Origin: Mycoplasmopsis bovirhinis
Lineage (GTDB): Bacteria > Bacillota_I > Bacilli_A > Mycoplasmatales > Metamycoplasmataceae
NCBI RefSeq assembly: GCF_900660515.1
Contig: NZ_LR214972.1
Location: forward strand, 558,001 to 622,000
DNA length: 64,000 nucleotides
Direction of reading: 5' to 3'
Below are positions 32,446 to 44,085 of this stretch, piece after piece. The notes beneath the pieces were generated by a model. The model had not been told where the DNA came from. It made no database searches and saw only the letters and a program-made list of their open reading frames with translations. Position 1 is the first letter of the stretch. Each line of letters starts with the position of its first letter. A program made the translations under genes and the position numbers.

Positions 32446-34537
32446 TTATTTTTCTAATTCAGAGAATGATCCAAAAAAGAAAAGAAATGATTTCCTTAAG
32501 AAATTTTGGAAAATAGCAAAAATTTTTCTTTACTTATTTGCATTTTCTGTAACTTTAACAGGCTGCGTGCAGTCATTTGTTTTAAGAACTTCTTCAAACG
32601 TAGGTAATAGCATTGAGTTTTATCGCCAAAAAGATGATGTAGCGCCAAGACTTAATACCTTTAAACCTAAAGCAATTACTAATAATGTTAACTATACTGA
32701 TAGCAATGGTGAAGTTATTAAAGATAAAAACATTAGTTTAACTTTTGATCTTTTACAACAAGATAACGATGTCAACATTTTAGTTGATAATAAAACCACA
32801 TTAAGTAAACTAAAAGAACAAACAACGACTAATAAAGGTGAATATGCTAAACATAGTGTATTTATGACAAGTATTGCTGCTGAAAATGTTAAAGATGAAA
32901 AACTAGCTGCTTTAGGTTATTCTAAAGTAGATAATGAATCAAACATTATCCAAAAAGACGGCAAAATTTTATTTAGAAGTGAAAGTGAAATAAGATACCA
33001 ATATTTACACGATCCTAAGTTAGCTGAAAATCAAATTTTAATTTTCAGCTATTTACCAGATCAAAATAGACAGTATATTGCTCTAAAACAAAAAGAACAA
33101 AAGTCAACTAACTCTTCAGGAGCTGAAGTTACAAAAAGATTTAATGATGTTGATGAGAATGGAAAATTATCCGTTTCGTTTATTTCAGGACTTCAAAAAA
33201 TCGATTATGTAAAACAAAGTGACTTAGAAGCTATTACTGAAGCAAAAACCGAAACAAGAAGTCTAGTAAACCGTGCCTTTGCTAGAGATGTTTTACAAAT
33301 GTTTTATGCATATACTTTTGGGAAGGATAGTGTGCTTCTTAAAAGATTAAACATTATTGCGCAGCAAGAATACAACAAAACCTTTAATTCTTTCAATGAC
33401 TACTATAGATTCTTAGTTTCTAGAATCCAAAACAAACAAACTGCATTGCAAAATAATAATGAAGAATTATTTAAAATAACCCAAGAAGAACATGCAATTA
33501 TTACTTCATATCATGAAGTTATTTATTCATGATTAAATCAATTTGGAATTGTTCCTACAAGAACAACAGGAAATACTTATAAAACTCAAATATCTGATTC
33601 AATTATGACTCAAAGCAATAAGTATGATGAAAATTCATATTCAATTGAAGATTTCATCTTAGCTTATAATAAAAATACTCCAAAAAATGAAGCAAAATTC
33701 TATACTAATATTTTACTAGGTGGGGATTATGCTGTACAACCTATTTATACATGAGGACAAGCTTGAACTTATGGACCATTTTATGGTTTATTAGTATATC
33801 CATTATCAGTTATGGTACAATCACTAAGACAAGCTATGCCTGATATGGATGGTTGATCTTCAATTTTAGCTATTTTAATTGCTGTTATTTTCACTCGTTT
33901 ATTAGTGCTTGCTTTTACATTTAGATCAACAATGATGCAATCTGTGCAAGAAGGACTAAGAAACAAGAAAGCTGCAATTGAAGCAAAATATATTGGATTT
34001 GAAAATAACAAATCTATGAAGATGAAAAAGAGTCAAGAATTACAAGCTTTATATAGTAAATATAATATTAATCCTCTTGATCAATTTGCAAATATTTTAC
34101 TTTCAATGCCTATTTTCCTTGCAATGTGGCGGGTGATCCAAGGAATACCTGAATTAAAAGAAACTTTCTGATTAGGTATTAACTTCTCATCTGTTTCATG
34201 GCAAAAAGTAATGAGTGGTAGTTTTATTTACCTTTGGATCCTAATTGCTGCAATACTAGTGCAATTGGTTTCACAACTTATCCCACAATGATTAAACCGT
34301 AAGAAAAATAATATTTCAATGACAATAACCGAAAAACAAGCTTTGAAAAAATCAGAAAAAACGCAACGGATTATGATGTTTATTTTTACTGGAATAACTG
34401 TGCTATTTAGTGCTGGGGTACAAGTATACTGATTATTTGGTGGTTTATGACAAATAGGACAAGCTTTAACCTTGCATAAAGTTAAACAAACCAAATGATT
34501 CAAACAAAAATATTCAAAGAAAATGGCCAAGAAATAG
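32423..34537 (+). CDS. yidC: Membrane protein insertase YidC
   Basis: 704 residues, long for Gram-positive YidC (about 260) because of an N-terminal extension. Residues about 30-50 hold a hydrophobic segment with a lipobox-like TLTGC. An external-looking domain follows to about 440. The conserved insertase core starts with YGLLVYPLSVMVQSLRQ at about 455 and includes FTRLLVLAFTFRSTMMQ (with the hydrophilic-groove Arg), then the segments at about 550-680. UGA codons are Trp in the core. The tail ends in a basic stretch (KVKQTKWFKQKYSKKMAKK) expected to touch ribosomes. Overlaps rnpA. Confidence 0.95.
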
Positions 34538-34550
34538 TAAACAAAACCTT

Positions 34551-34581
34551 AAAAGTATTCTGTTTTTCAGAATACTTTTTT
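34551..34581 (+). terminator. Terminator after yidC
   Basis: AAAAGTATTCTG / CAGAATACTTTT, a perfect 12-base stem with a 4-base T loop, followed by a T run. Confidence 0.9.
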
Positions 34582-34683
34582 ATTTATTTTGTCTTTGTCT
34601 AGAATCAAAAAACATGTTTAATAAACCTTAAAAGTACTAAAATATTACTAATTATTTTTAGATTACCGTTATATATATATTGG

Positions 34684-34717
34684 TATAATTAAAAAGGATA
34701 GTGAAAAACCATTATCC
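34684..34717 (+). promoter_or_regulatory. -10 box and leader hairpin of the exported-protein gene
   Basis: TATAAT (34684-34689) is followed by an 8-base inverted repeat with one G-U pair, GGATAGTG / CATTATCC (34696-34717). This sits about where transcription would begin and directly before the AGGAG ribosome site. Such a 5'-end hairpin could stabilise the mRNA. The rest of the 34582-34729 gap shows nothing but A/T-rich DNA. Confidence 0.45.
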
Positions 34718-34729
34718 AAAAGGAGTTAA

Positions 34730-36259
34730 ATGAATAAAAAAATCTTTAAGAAAGCTCTTGCTTTAATTGCAACACCATTATTTGCTTCTGGTTCAATTAT
34801 TGGACTGAGTGCTAATGCTCAAGTTGTAAATTCAGAGGCAAGTGCTTACTTTGATAAAACTGTTATTGAAAATGGTAAAACATATAATTTAGTTAATGTT
34901 TCATTTAAATTAAATGACAGTGAAGTTAGTGATTTAAAATCATATTATGCATTTATTAGCTTTACTTTAGAACATCAAAACTTACGTGAAGGTGATAATG
35001 TAATGTATTTAGGATACCAAGATAAAATTGAAGAACTTACTTCAAGTTTTATAGCTTCTAGAGTATCATTGCAAAACGGAAAATTTGATGAAAGTAGTAA
35101 AACTTATACTCTAACAGTTAAATTCTCTGGTCTATATGCTTGAGAACTTTCAACCTTTAAATTCCAATTAGGTCTTAGCGGAAGAACTTTAAGTATTAAA
35201 CCTACTGCTAAACCTATTGAACAAACAAGAGTTGCTGTGAAAACAAAAGCTGGTACGCATGCTACTAGAACTAATAAAGATTTAAGTAGCATGAGCGATG
35301 CAGAGGTATTAAAATTAGCTCAATCTGTTGAAACTTACAAACCAGCTGTTAAAAAACAATGAAAACCTGCTATTAGTGAACCTGCTTTTATTGGGTTAGA
35401 TCAAAGCAAAGTAGGTACTAGATCTGCAGTACCAATTAATATAAGTACTGGAAAACCTTTTGTAACTTTACAAGCTACAAAAGAATACTTAGAAATCTTA
35501 CCAGACTCTCAAAAACTTGGACTAGTACCAAACTTATCACTTTATCAAGTAGTTATTCCAAACACGCATAAATTCTCAGAAAATTCTGGTAGAAGATTTT
35601 ATTTAAATATGACAATTCAACAAGATGGACAAAGAACTGGTAATGTGTCATATGTTGTTGATGGTAATAAAGCTGAGCTTATTGGAAACTTAGGTTCTAA
35701 TAAGAGTGATTTAAGTATGTATACAAGTACATATAAAGCTAATGATAATGATGGATATATTACCTTCCAATTACTATTAGGAAAAAGATGAGACCCATCT
35801 AAAATTAGAATTGTTATGTCATTTACTGGATACAGAAATGGTTCATACTTTGAAGTAGCTGGTAAAAATAGAAAAGTTGGTGAAATTAAATTAACTAAAT
35901 GACAACAAAATGAAGTTTGAAGAAGAGGAACATGAAATAAATATGTTTCATTGAACAACGCTTTAGATTCAAATTTAGATGGTAAAGAAGTAACTTTAGA
36001 ATTATCTCACCCTGATACTCCTAAAACTATTTTAAAATACAAAGTAAAAGGAGAAAAATTAGTACCAGTAGGAAATAATTCAAATGGAGTTAAATTTAAT
36101 ATTCACCGTATTAGCAACATAAAGCAAGGTCAAAGACTTGGATTTTACGTCGAACTAAGTAGTTTATTTGACCCAAATAAAGCTATTATTAAAGTAACTT
36201 TTGATGGCAAAACTCAAGAAGTTAAAATGCCTAATTTCTGAGGAATGTTTGATAACTAA
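34730..36259 (+). CDS. Exported protein of unknown function
   Basis: 509 residues with a classical signal peptide: basic MNKKIFKKA, hydrophobic core LALIATPLFASGSIIGLSA, and a likely cut after ANA (no lipobox). The mature part is rich in Asn, Lys, Thr and Ser with beta-type alternation. Loose internal similarity between DGQRTGNVSYVVDGNK and related strands suggests repeated beta domains. UGA is Trp at seven or more places, including WRRGTWNKY. AGGAG precedes the ATG. It is monocistronic, between two terminators. I do not recognise the family; a secreted or surface role follows only from the signal peptide. Confidence 0.85.
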
Positions 36260-36270
36260 TTAAGATAACA

Positions 36271-36304
36271 AAATATTCGGAAAACTTGTTCCGAATATTT
36301 TTCT
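36271..36304 (+). terminator. Terminator after the exported-protein gene
   Basis: AAATATTCGGAA / TTCCGAATATTT, a perfect stem with a 6-base loop and T run, just upstream of the 5S promoter. Confidence 0.9.
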
Positions 36305-36324
36305 TTAAAAAAATAAAAAAAATT

Positions 36325-36351
36325 TTGACTTTTATTTTTTTGTGTTATACT
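36325..36351 (+). promoter_or_regulatory. Promoter of the lone 5S rRNA gene
   Basis: TTGACT (-35) and TATACT (-10, preceded by TGTGT), 15 bases apart, a few bases before the 5S 5' end. It shows that 5S is transcribed on its own. Confidence 0.65.
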
Positions 36352-36355
36352 TTTA

Positions 36356-36460
36356 TCAGTGGTTAAAGCAAGAGGGATCACCTGAATCCATTCCGAACTC
36401 AGTAGTTAAGCCTCTTTACGCCGACGATAGCCTAAAGGTGAAAATAGGAAGCCGCTGTTT
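36356..36460 (+). rRNA. rrf: 5S ribosomal RNA
   Basis: About 105 bases. The conserved inner part ATTCCGAACTCAGTAGTTAAG is present, the 5' AGTGGTTAAAG pairs with the 3' AAGCCGCTG to form the terminal helix, and GATAGCC / GGTGAAAATAGGA lies in loop E and stem D. It stands alone, about 16 kb from the 16S-23S operon. It ends in a T7 run that may terminate transcription. Exact ends are uncertain by a few bases. Confidence 0.93.
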
Positions 36461-36462
36461 TT

Positions 36463-36987
36463 TTATATACTTTTTCATTCCTCTAAGTAGGGGAATTTTT
36501 TATTTTCAATTTCTATAACAGAATAATAACTAGGATTGAGATTAACAACTTTTTTAATTTTTAAAATTCCTTCATTTGAATCAAAATACAGTAAGACTAA
36601 AAGATCAGGATCAGGAGAATATAATTTGTCAATTAGTTTAAACAAATTAAATTCAATTTTTTTGTTAAAATTAGAATTTATTACAAGAGAATATTTTAAT
36701 TTAGTTGTTCTAATTAATAAATTTAAATATATTTTTTCATTATTTAAAATAATGTAAGGCAAGGTATTTTCAGCTGCATAAGAGCGAGAACCAATTAAAA
36801 CATTTTTTTCTAAAAAAATAAGATTTGTTAATGTTTCGAGGTCAATAACTACTTCATATGGTTGTGAAGTAGTTTGATTGAGACTTAAAGCATTTATTGT
36901 TTTAGAAAAAAGCGAGTAGACAAATTTGTGTTTTTTAGCAAGTAAATCAAAGGCACTTAAAGTGTCTAAAAAATTCCTGTTTTTCAT
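36463..36987 (-). CDS. Hypothetical protein next to 5S rRNA
   Basis: 174 residues when UGA at 36475-36477 is read as Trp (170 plus WKSI). It is soluble, rich in Leu, Asn and Lys, with alternating hydrophobic strands (PYEVVIDLETLTNLIF, LLVLLYFDSNEG). I see no motif that names a family. It converges on the 5S gene, ending about 3 bases past the 5S 3' end, and is divergent from the P80 gene. Codon and base use look native. Probably a conserved mycoplasma protein, function unknown. Confidence 0.75.
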
Positions 36988-37098
36988 AAATATAATTATA
37001 TTTATATTAATTAATTTTAATAATATTTTTTGTTATAATTTATATAAAAATATGTTTATTAATAAATAAAAACTGCCAAATTTAAGATAGGAGAACAA

Positions 37099-39267
37099 AT
37101 GGCAAAAAGACAAAGATCATTTTTTGAACGTTTATCAGAATTAAATGATAATTTTGAGGATAAAAATAAAAAAGTAAGCCGCAAGACCAGACGTAATTGA
37201 ATTAATTATACAATTCTTGGTACGCTTGCTGCGATGATTACAGCTGGTATTACAATACCATTAGTAATTAACACAACAAAAGTAAATTATATTGAACCTC
37301 ACAAAGGTGATAAACGTGCTTTTGTATTTAACAATAAGGTTAATATTTCTGTTGATGATTTAACTAATAAACTTAAAACAAGTGATTCAGATTATTCTAA
37401 GCAATTTGACGATACATATAAAAAAGTGATTTTTTATATGTATGAAAAAGAAGTTTTAGCATCAAAACAATATCAAGAGATTTTTAATGGTTCTTTAAAC
37501 AGTAATGAAAATGCTAATTTATCTATTGAATTAAATTCTTTGGAAAAAATTAAAGATAATCAGAAAAAGAAAATTAATGATTTAAAGAATAATTTAAAAA
37601 CTACTTACGGATATTCGACTTGGGAAAATGTTTTTAAAGAGAGATTGTTAACTGATGAATATGGCAAAAGCACTAACGAGGAAGATGCAGTTGATCATCT
37701 AACTTTTAAAGAAGTTGAATCAACTGCACTACGTTCTACACAAGTTGAAGTTAAAACTTTAAGTTTAGATTATATTAATAAAACCGCCAAGAAAACTATT
37801 TACAAAATTGATGCTAACGGAAATACTGTTAAAGGTTCAAATAATGAAGCTGTAGTATTATTTAACCAAGGAGAAAAAGTATTTCCTTACTTTAAAGAAG
37901 GAGTTAATTATTTTATTCAACCTAATAATCCAACTAAAGCCACTGTATTTTTAACTAAGTCATATATTACTGATTTAATTACAGTTGATCAAGTTGTACT
38001 AAATTATTTTAATAATAACAATATTTTAATCCCTAATTCAGTATTACTTCCTGGTATTGCTAATACTGATTTCAGATTTGGATTTAATTTATCGGATAGT
38101 AACGCAAAGAAAAAGTTTATTAACAATTTAAAATATTCAGTGTTAAAAAATAGTGATTCAAGTATTTCTGTTTCACAAAATATTGATTTATTACTTGGAT
38201 TTAAAAATCCAAGCGAATATGGATTGTATTCAAATAATACTAAAGGTATAGATGCTTTTAATCAAGAAGTTTCAAGGTATAAAACTTATTTAAGTGCTTT
38301 AACTTTAACATCTGATAGTACTTTAGGTTACTTAGGTACTTCAAGCATGGCTGATTTGATTAACAATAATATTGATCTTTCATTTGGAACAGTGGCAAAC
38401 GAATTGTTAAAAGATACTAATGATTTTAAAACTGTTGATTTAAAGCAATTATTTAGTATGCCTAGTGGTTTTAACACAAAAATTGAACAAGAAATTGCTA
38501 AATTAGTTCAAGAAGCTAAAGATTTAGTTAATAATAGTAGTATTAGTGATCAAAATGAGAAATTTAACAAAATCTCAGCGAAGTTAGAGGAAGCAAATTT
38601 ATTGATTGATCGTTACTTTACTGAATTAACTAATGAACAGTTTAATGATGTTGTGTTAGATAAATACAACAAGAATTTTGAAATTAAAGTTGCAAATAAT
38701 AGTTACAATTCTTTAGTTTACAAAGTTAAAGATAAAGAAAATCTCTTACTAGTTTTAACTAAATCTGGTGTTGCAATGTTTGCTAACACACATTTAGATA
38801 CTTTAGATAAGTTCAAAGAATATATCACTAAAGACTTAGTTAATATTGCAGGGGGCAACAGTGCTTTCTTTAATTTTCAGACTAAGTTAAATAATTTTAA
38901 ATCAAAAGAATTACTAGTCTTAAATAAGCTTAATGATGATCAGTTTGTTAGTTGATTATTAACTCAAAAGAATTATGACAATAAACAATATACTAATGAA
39001 TTAATTGCTAAACTAAAAACAGAAGTATCATCTGTTAGAAATGGTTTAAAACTTAACGAAGAATTAACCTTATATGAAAAAATTAATACATATATAAAAG
39101 AAAAAGTTAATTCATTATCTAATGTTAACTTTAAAAATGTTGATGGAGTAATAAGAGTTGCTTATTTAGGACAAGATCATGCTTCAGTTAATTTAAACAA
39201 TTCTAAAAATGCTTTTGAATTAGCAGAGCAAGAATTCCAAAAATACTTTAAGAAAGGGAATAAGTAA
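37099..39267 (+). CDS. p80: HinT-interacting membrane complex protein P80
   Basis: 722 residues, with UGA as Trp near residues 34 and 619. The N-terminus MAKRQRSFFERLSELNDNF is basic. One membrane anchor follows at about 38-58 (YTILGTLAAMITAGITIPLV), then a long hydrophilic, coiled-coil-rich domain expected outside. The order P80, then lipoprotein P60, then HinT is the operon known from Mycoplasma hominis, where P60 and P80 form a surface complex that interacts with HinT. Identification rests on this order and layout more than on a sequence motif. GGAG precedes the ATG; the stop overlaps the P60 start (TAATG). Confidence 0.85.
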
Positions 39268-40508
39268 TGAAATTATTTAAAAAGCTTTTAGCATTTTCTT
39301 CAATTGGTCTTGTTCCTATGGTAGCTGTTGCTTGTGGTAGGGATGTTAAGACTGATGAAAAAATTCGTCAAGACAAATTATTCGCTGGCAAAAATGTAAA
39401 AGATGTAGTTGAATCATTATGATTAGGCAATACTTTAAAATCTTTATACAATATTAGTGAAACGAAAAATATCGATAATGAAAAGTTTAAAGCAGATGCT
39501 TACCAAGTTTATAAAACACTCTTAAAGAATCAATTTCAAAAAGATACTAAATATTTACAAAAAGAAATTATTAGTTTATTATCAAAGGGTTTGATTTCAA
39601 ATACGCAATACAACTCATTGCAGAGTCTAATTAGTTCATACTATCCAAATATTACAATGGAACAATTTTTGATTCTTTATAATATTAAAGAATCAAAAGT
39701 ACAACTAACTGTTGAAAAGAATTTATTAGTTAATAAATACTTAACTATTTCTACTAAAGAAGATTTAGAAAAAGTATATGCAAGTACATATTCTAAACGT
39801 AAAGATGATTATGATTTAAATAACTTTATTTTAATTAATTATTTAATTGATAAAAAGTTAACACAAACATGAAGTTTTTCAAGTTCTAGTGAAAATGATG
39901 TTTTTACTTCATCGGTTAAAACAATTAATAAAATTGATGATTATGCTTCGCTTTCATTAAAAACTTTTGATGCTGCAAAAGTGGCTAATGATGATGTGTT
40001 ATTTTCTTCTTTACCATTTGAAAGAAAAATTGGCGGCTTTAAAGGACTTGAATCATCTTCATTAAATTTTGATTATTCTTTAGATGTTTTAAAAAATAAT
40101 AATTCTAAAACTTTGACAAACGGATTTTATGATTATTCTAAAAAAACATTAATTAAAGTTAACGAAGATGAAACTTTAGCAGAACCACTGCCAATTACGA
40201 GTCAAAGTAATTCAATATTAGTTACTTATGTAAATCGTTTACTTCCCCTTGCTAAGGATTATACAATTCAAAACCCGGATGAATCAAAGCGACGTGAAAT
40301 CCCAACTGTTAATATTAAAAAATTAACTTTAGAAGGAACGCCACTTATTAATGATTTAATTAAGTTAACTACTTCATTATATAATTATGATTCTAATTTA
40401 TATGAAGAAGCAGTTAGTGCTTTTGTAAAATTAGGAAATAAAATTAAATTAGAAGTAGAAGATCAGAATCTTAAGAAAGCAATTCAAGGATTGAAATATG
40501 CAGAGTAA
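39267..40508 (+). CDS. p60: HinT-interacting membrane complex lipoprotein P60
   Basis: 413 residues. The N-terminus MKLFKKLLAFSSIGLVPMVAVAC is a lipoprotein signal with the lipidated Cys at 23. The mature chain is Lys/Asn/Leu-rich, and two UGA codons are Trp. Its ATG overlaps the P80 stop and its 3' end overlaps hinT by 11 bases, so all three are tightly co-translated. P60 of M. hominis is a surface lipoprotein complexed with P80. Expected on the outer face of the membrane. Confidence 0.87.
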
Positions 40509-40821
40509 AAGTGTTTTTACTCAAATTATTGAAAGAAAAATTCCTGCTAATATCTTATATGAAGATGATAAAGTAATTGCTTTTTATGATATTAATCCAG
40601 TTACTGAAGGACATTTTTTAGTTGTGCCTAAAAGTCCAGAAATAAATATTTTAGAAAATTCACAAGAAGACTATGTGAACTTACTATTAACTGCTCGAAA
40701 GTTAGCAAAAGAGTCTTTAGAAAAAAACGGTTTTTCAGGATTTAAATTACAAATAAACACAGGAGAAAGTGCTGGGCAAGTAGTATTTCACACCCACGTA
40801 CATATCATACCTTACAAATAA
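40498..40821 (+). CDS. hinT: HIT-family nucleotide-binding protein HinT
   Basis: 107 residues. A histidine-triad hydrolase acting on purine-nucleoside phosphoramidates. The triad motif FHTHVHIIP lies near residue 100, and FCQIIERK-like (FTQIIERKIPANILYEDDKV) and AFYDINPVTEGHFLVVPK segments are typical. It overlaps the end of P60 and is followed by a terminator, closing the operon. In M. hominis the cytosolic HinT binds the P60/P80 complex. Confidence 0.96.
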   Translation: MQSKSVFTQIIERKIPANILYEDDKVIAFYDINPVTEGHFLVVPKSPEINILENSQEDYVNLLLTARKLAKESLEKNGFSGFKLQINTGESAGQVVFHTHVHIIPYK

Positions 40822-40827
40822 TTTATG

Positions 40828-40860
40828 ACCATTTTAGCATTTTTCTAAAATGGTTTTTAT
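40828..40860 (+). terminator. Terminator after hinT
   Basis: ACCATTTTAG / CTAAAATGGT, a 10-base stem with a 7-base loop and T-rich end. Confidence 0.85.
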
Positions 40861-40897
40861 ATTTTCAAAATACTATTATAATTTATAATTTTTATTG

Positions 40898-40903
40898 TAT
40901 AAT
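40898..40903 (+). promoter_or_regulatory. -10 box of eno
   Basis: TATAAT within TTTTTATTGTATAATATACG, 64 bases before the eno ATG. The context is nearly identical to the rpmH promoter at 31880. Confidence 0.55.
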
Positions 40904-40942
40904 ATACGAGATTAGTAAAGTTTATAATTTATAATAAACTAA

Positions 40943-42328
<1,386 letters not shown>

Positions 42329-42340
42329 TTTTGTTAATGA

Positions 42341-42374
42341 AAAAATATTCATGAGTCATTCATGAATATTTTTT
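42341..42374 (+). terminator. Terminator after eno
   Basis: AAAAATATTCATGA / TCATGAATATTTTT, a perfect 14-base stem with a 5-base loop. Confidence 0.9.
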
Positions 42375-42377
42375 AAT

Positions 42378-42998
42378 ATAAACTAAGTTTATATTACACT
42401 ATAATTAAACCAAAGGACAATTATTAAAAAAAACTAAAAAAGTTTAAATTATAGTTTCAAGTAACTTAATTCCATTAATTACCTTTTTTGTTCACTAATA
42501 CAAGTAGAGAAATAAGGTAACACTTAAAATTATCTTCTGGAAACAAAAACTAGTATTGCAAAAATTCTTTATGACAGGAAATTTAGTGATAATTTACAAG
42601 ATAATACTAGAAATAAAAGTAATTTATATATTTATTTGAACAGGCATAAAACTTCATCTATTTATTTGGTAAATTTCTTTATTACATTTTTGGCTAAGAA
42701 AAACTATAATAAATATTTTGCAAGATACTAAAGGTGAGCTGTAGTGGAAGATATTGTTCCTTATAATCCTACTTGGTTTTTTAGTGCACCAAAATAAATA
42801 ATATTTAATAATATTTATAGCATTAAAGGAAAGTATAGTTACTCTTTTATAAAAGAATCATAGATTGATATAACAAGGAATATAAGAAATCATTTTTAAA
42901 ATAATTTAACGTTGGAGTTTGTTTTATATAATTAAAAAAAATTTAGATATAAATACCTATTAAGTGCATTTTTAAATTATTTTTATTATAATATTTGT
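42378..42998 (+). pseudogene. Gene-free stretch with decayed coding DNA
   Basis: No intact gene in these about 620 bases. In one plus-strand frame, 42535-42798 reads as protein-like (LYDRKFSDNLQDNTRNKSN, then YLNRHKTSSIYLVNFF). An in-frame TAA follows ARY at about 42729-42731, then RWAVVEDIVPYNPTWFFSAPK and a stop. The frame is blocked upstream and has no start. It looks like the 3' end of a lost gene whose family I cannot name. The rest (42799-42998) is A/T-rich with the cdsA promoter region. Confidence 0.4.
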
Positions 42999-44075
42999 AT
43001 GAATATAGTACAAAAGAATAAAAATACATTATTGAAAAATAGAGTTGTACCTGGTATATTAATGCTAATTGCTTTAGCAGCACTATTAGCATTACATAGG
43101 TTTTCATTTTACCATTCAATAAATTACGGAAAAGAAGTAGTAAATGCACTTTATGTTATTTCATCAATAACAATTGCATTAATTGGGTTTTGGGTTTGGT
43201 ATGAGTTGAGCTATACTTTTTTACAAAATAAAAAAGCAGCCATAATTCAAGCTATTATTATGACTTTAGCTATACCATATTGAAGAAGCCTATATACAGC
43301 TGTTAACTTTGAGGATAGAGGCGAAACTAATCCTTGGATTCATGTTTATTTTACGGCTAAAATGGTGATTCAAGATATGGCCTTTGATTGGTGGACAGGA
43401 GTATTTTTAATTTTACCAATTCTTAGTTTTCCAATTATTCGTTTAATCTTATTATTAAAAGAAAAGAATCAAATTTTATATAAAAACTTTTTTATTAATT
43501 ATTTACTTTATTTTATAACATATTTAATTATACTTGCTATGTTTAAAACATATGCAGCATTAAATGCGATGCGTGATGGTCTTTATTTTATAATTCTTTG
43601 TTTCTCAATTGCAGTAGCACACGATATAGGTGGGTTTTTTGGGGGAATGACCTTTGGGCATAAATTATTCAAACGTAAGTTAGCGCCTGCAATTAGTCCT
43701 AAAAAAACTATTGAAGGAGCAATTGTTGGAATTAGTGCTGGTATCTTAGTAATTATACTTTTCTCTGTTATTTATTATTATGGTTTTAAAGCAAATGATC
43801 AAGAAAATTTACACATTAATACTGACTTTATTAGCGGTATAGTGCATAGTTTAAAAATTCCTGGATATTATTCAAGAATTATTGGAATAACTAATTTTAC
43901 AATCTTAGCTCCTTTTTTTGCTCTAACAGGTGATTTATATTTTTCATATTTAAAAAGAAGAATGGGTATTAAAGATTTTTCAAATATTTTAAAAGGACAT
44001 GGTGGAATTTTAGATCGTTTAGATAGCATTGCATTCGTATTTACTTTATTCTTTATACTTTCAACAGTAATTTAG
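42999..44075 (+). CDS. cdsA: Phosphatidate cytidylyltransferase
   Basis: 358 residues, UGA as Trp near residue 95. It makes CDP-diacylglycerol from phosphatidic acid and CTP for phospholipid synthesis in the membrane. About eight hydrophobic segments are visible, with the CDS signature at the C-terminus: KRRMGIKDFSNILKGHGGILDR. The GGFFGGMTFGHKLFKRKLAPAISPKKT segment (shown here in part) is also typical. It is followed 10 bases later by polC, with AGGAG at the end of cdsA serving as polC's ribosome site. Confidence 0.95.
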
Positions 44076-44085
44076 GAGTTTTAAG

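Noticed and set aside
42378-42998. tRNA or small RNA gene
   Set aside because: No cloverleaf or conserved GGTTCRA-type T-arm could be found here or in any other gap of the window.
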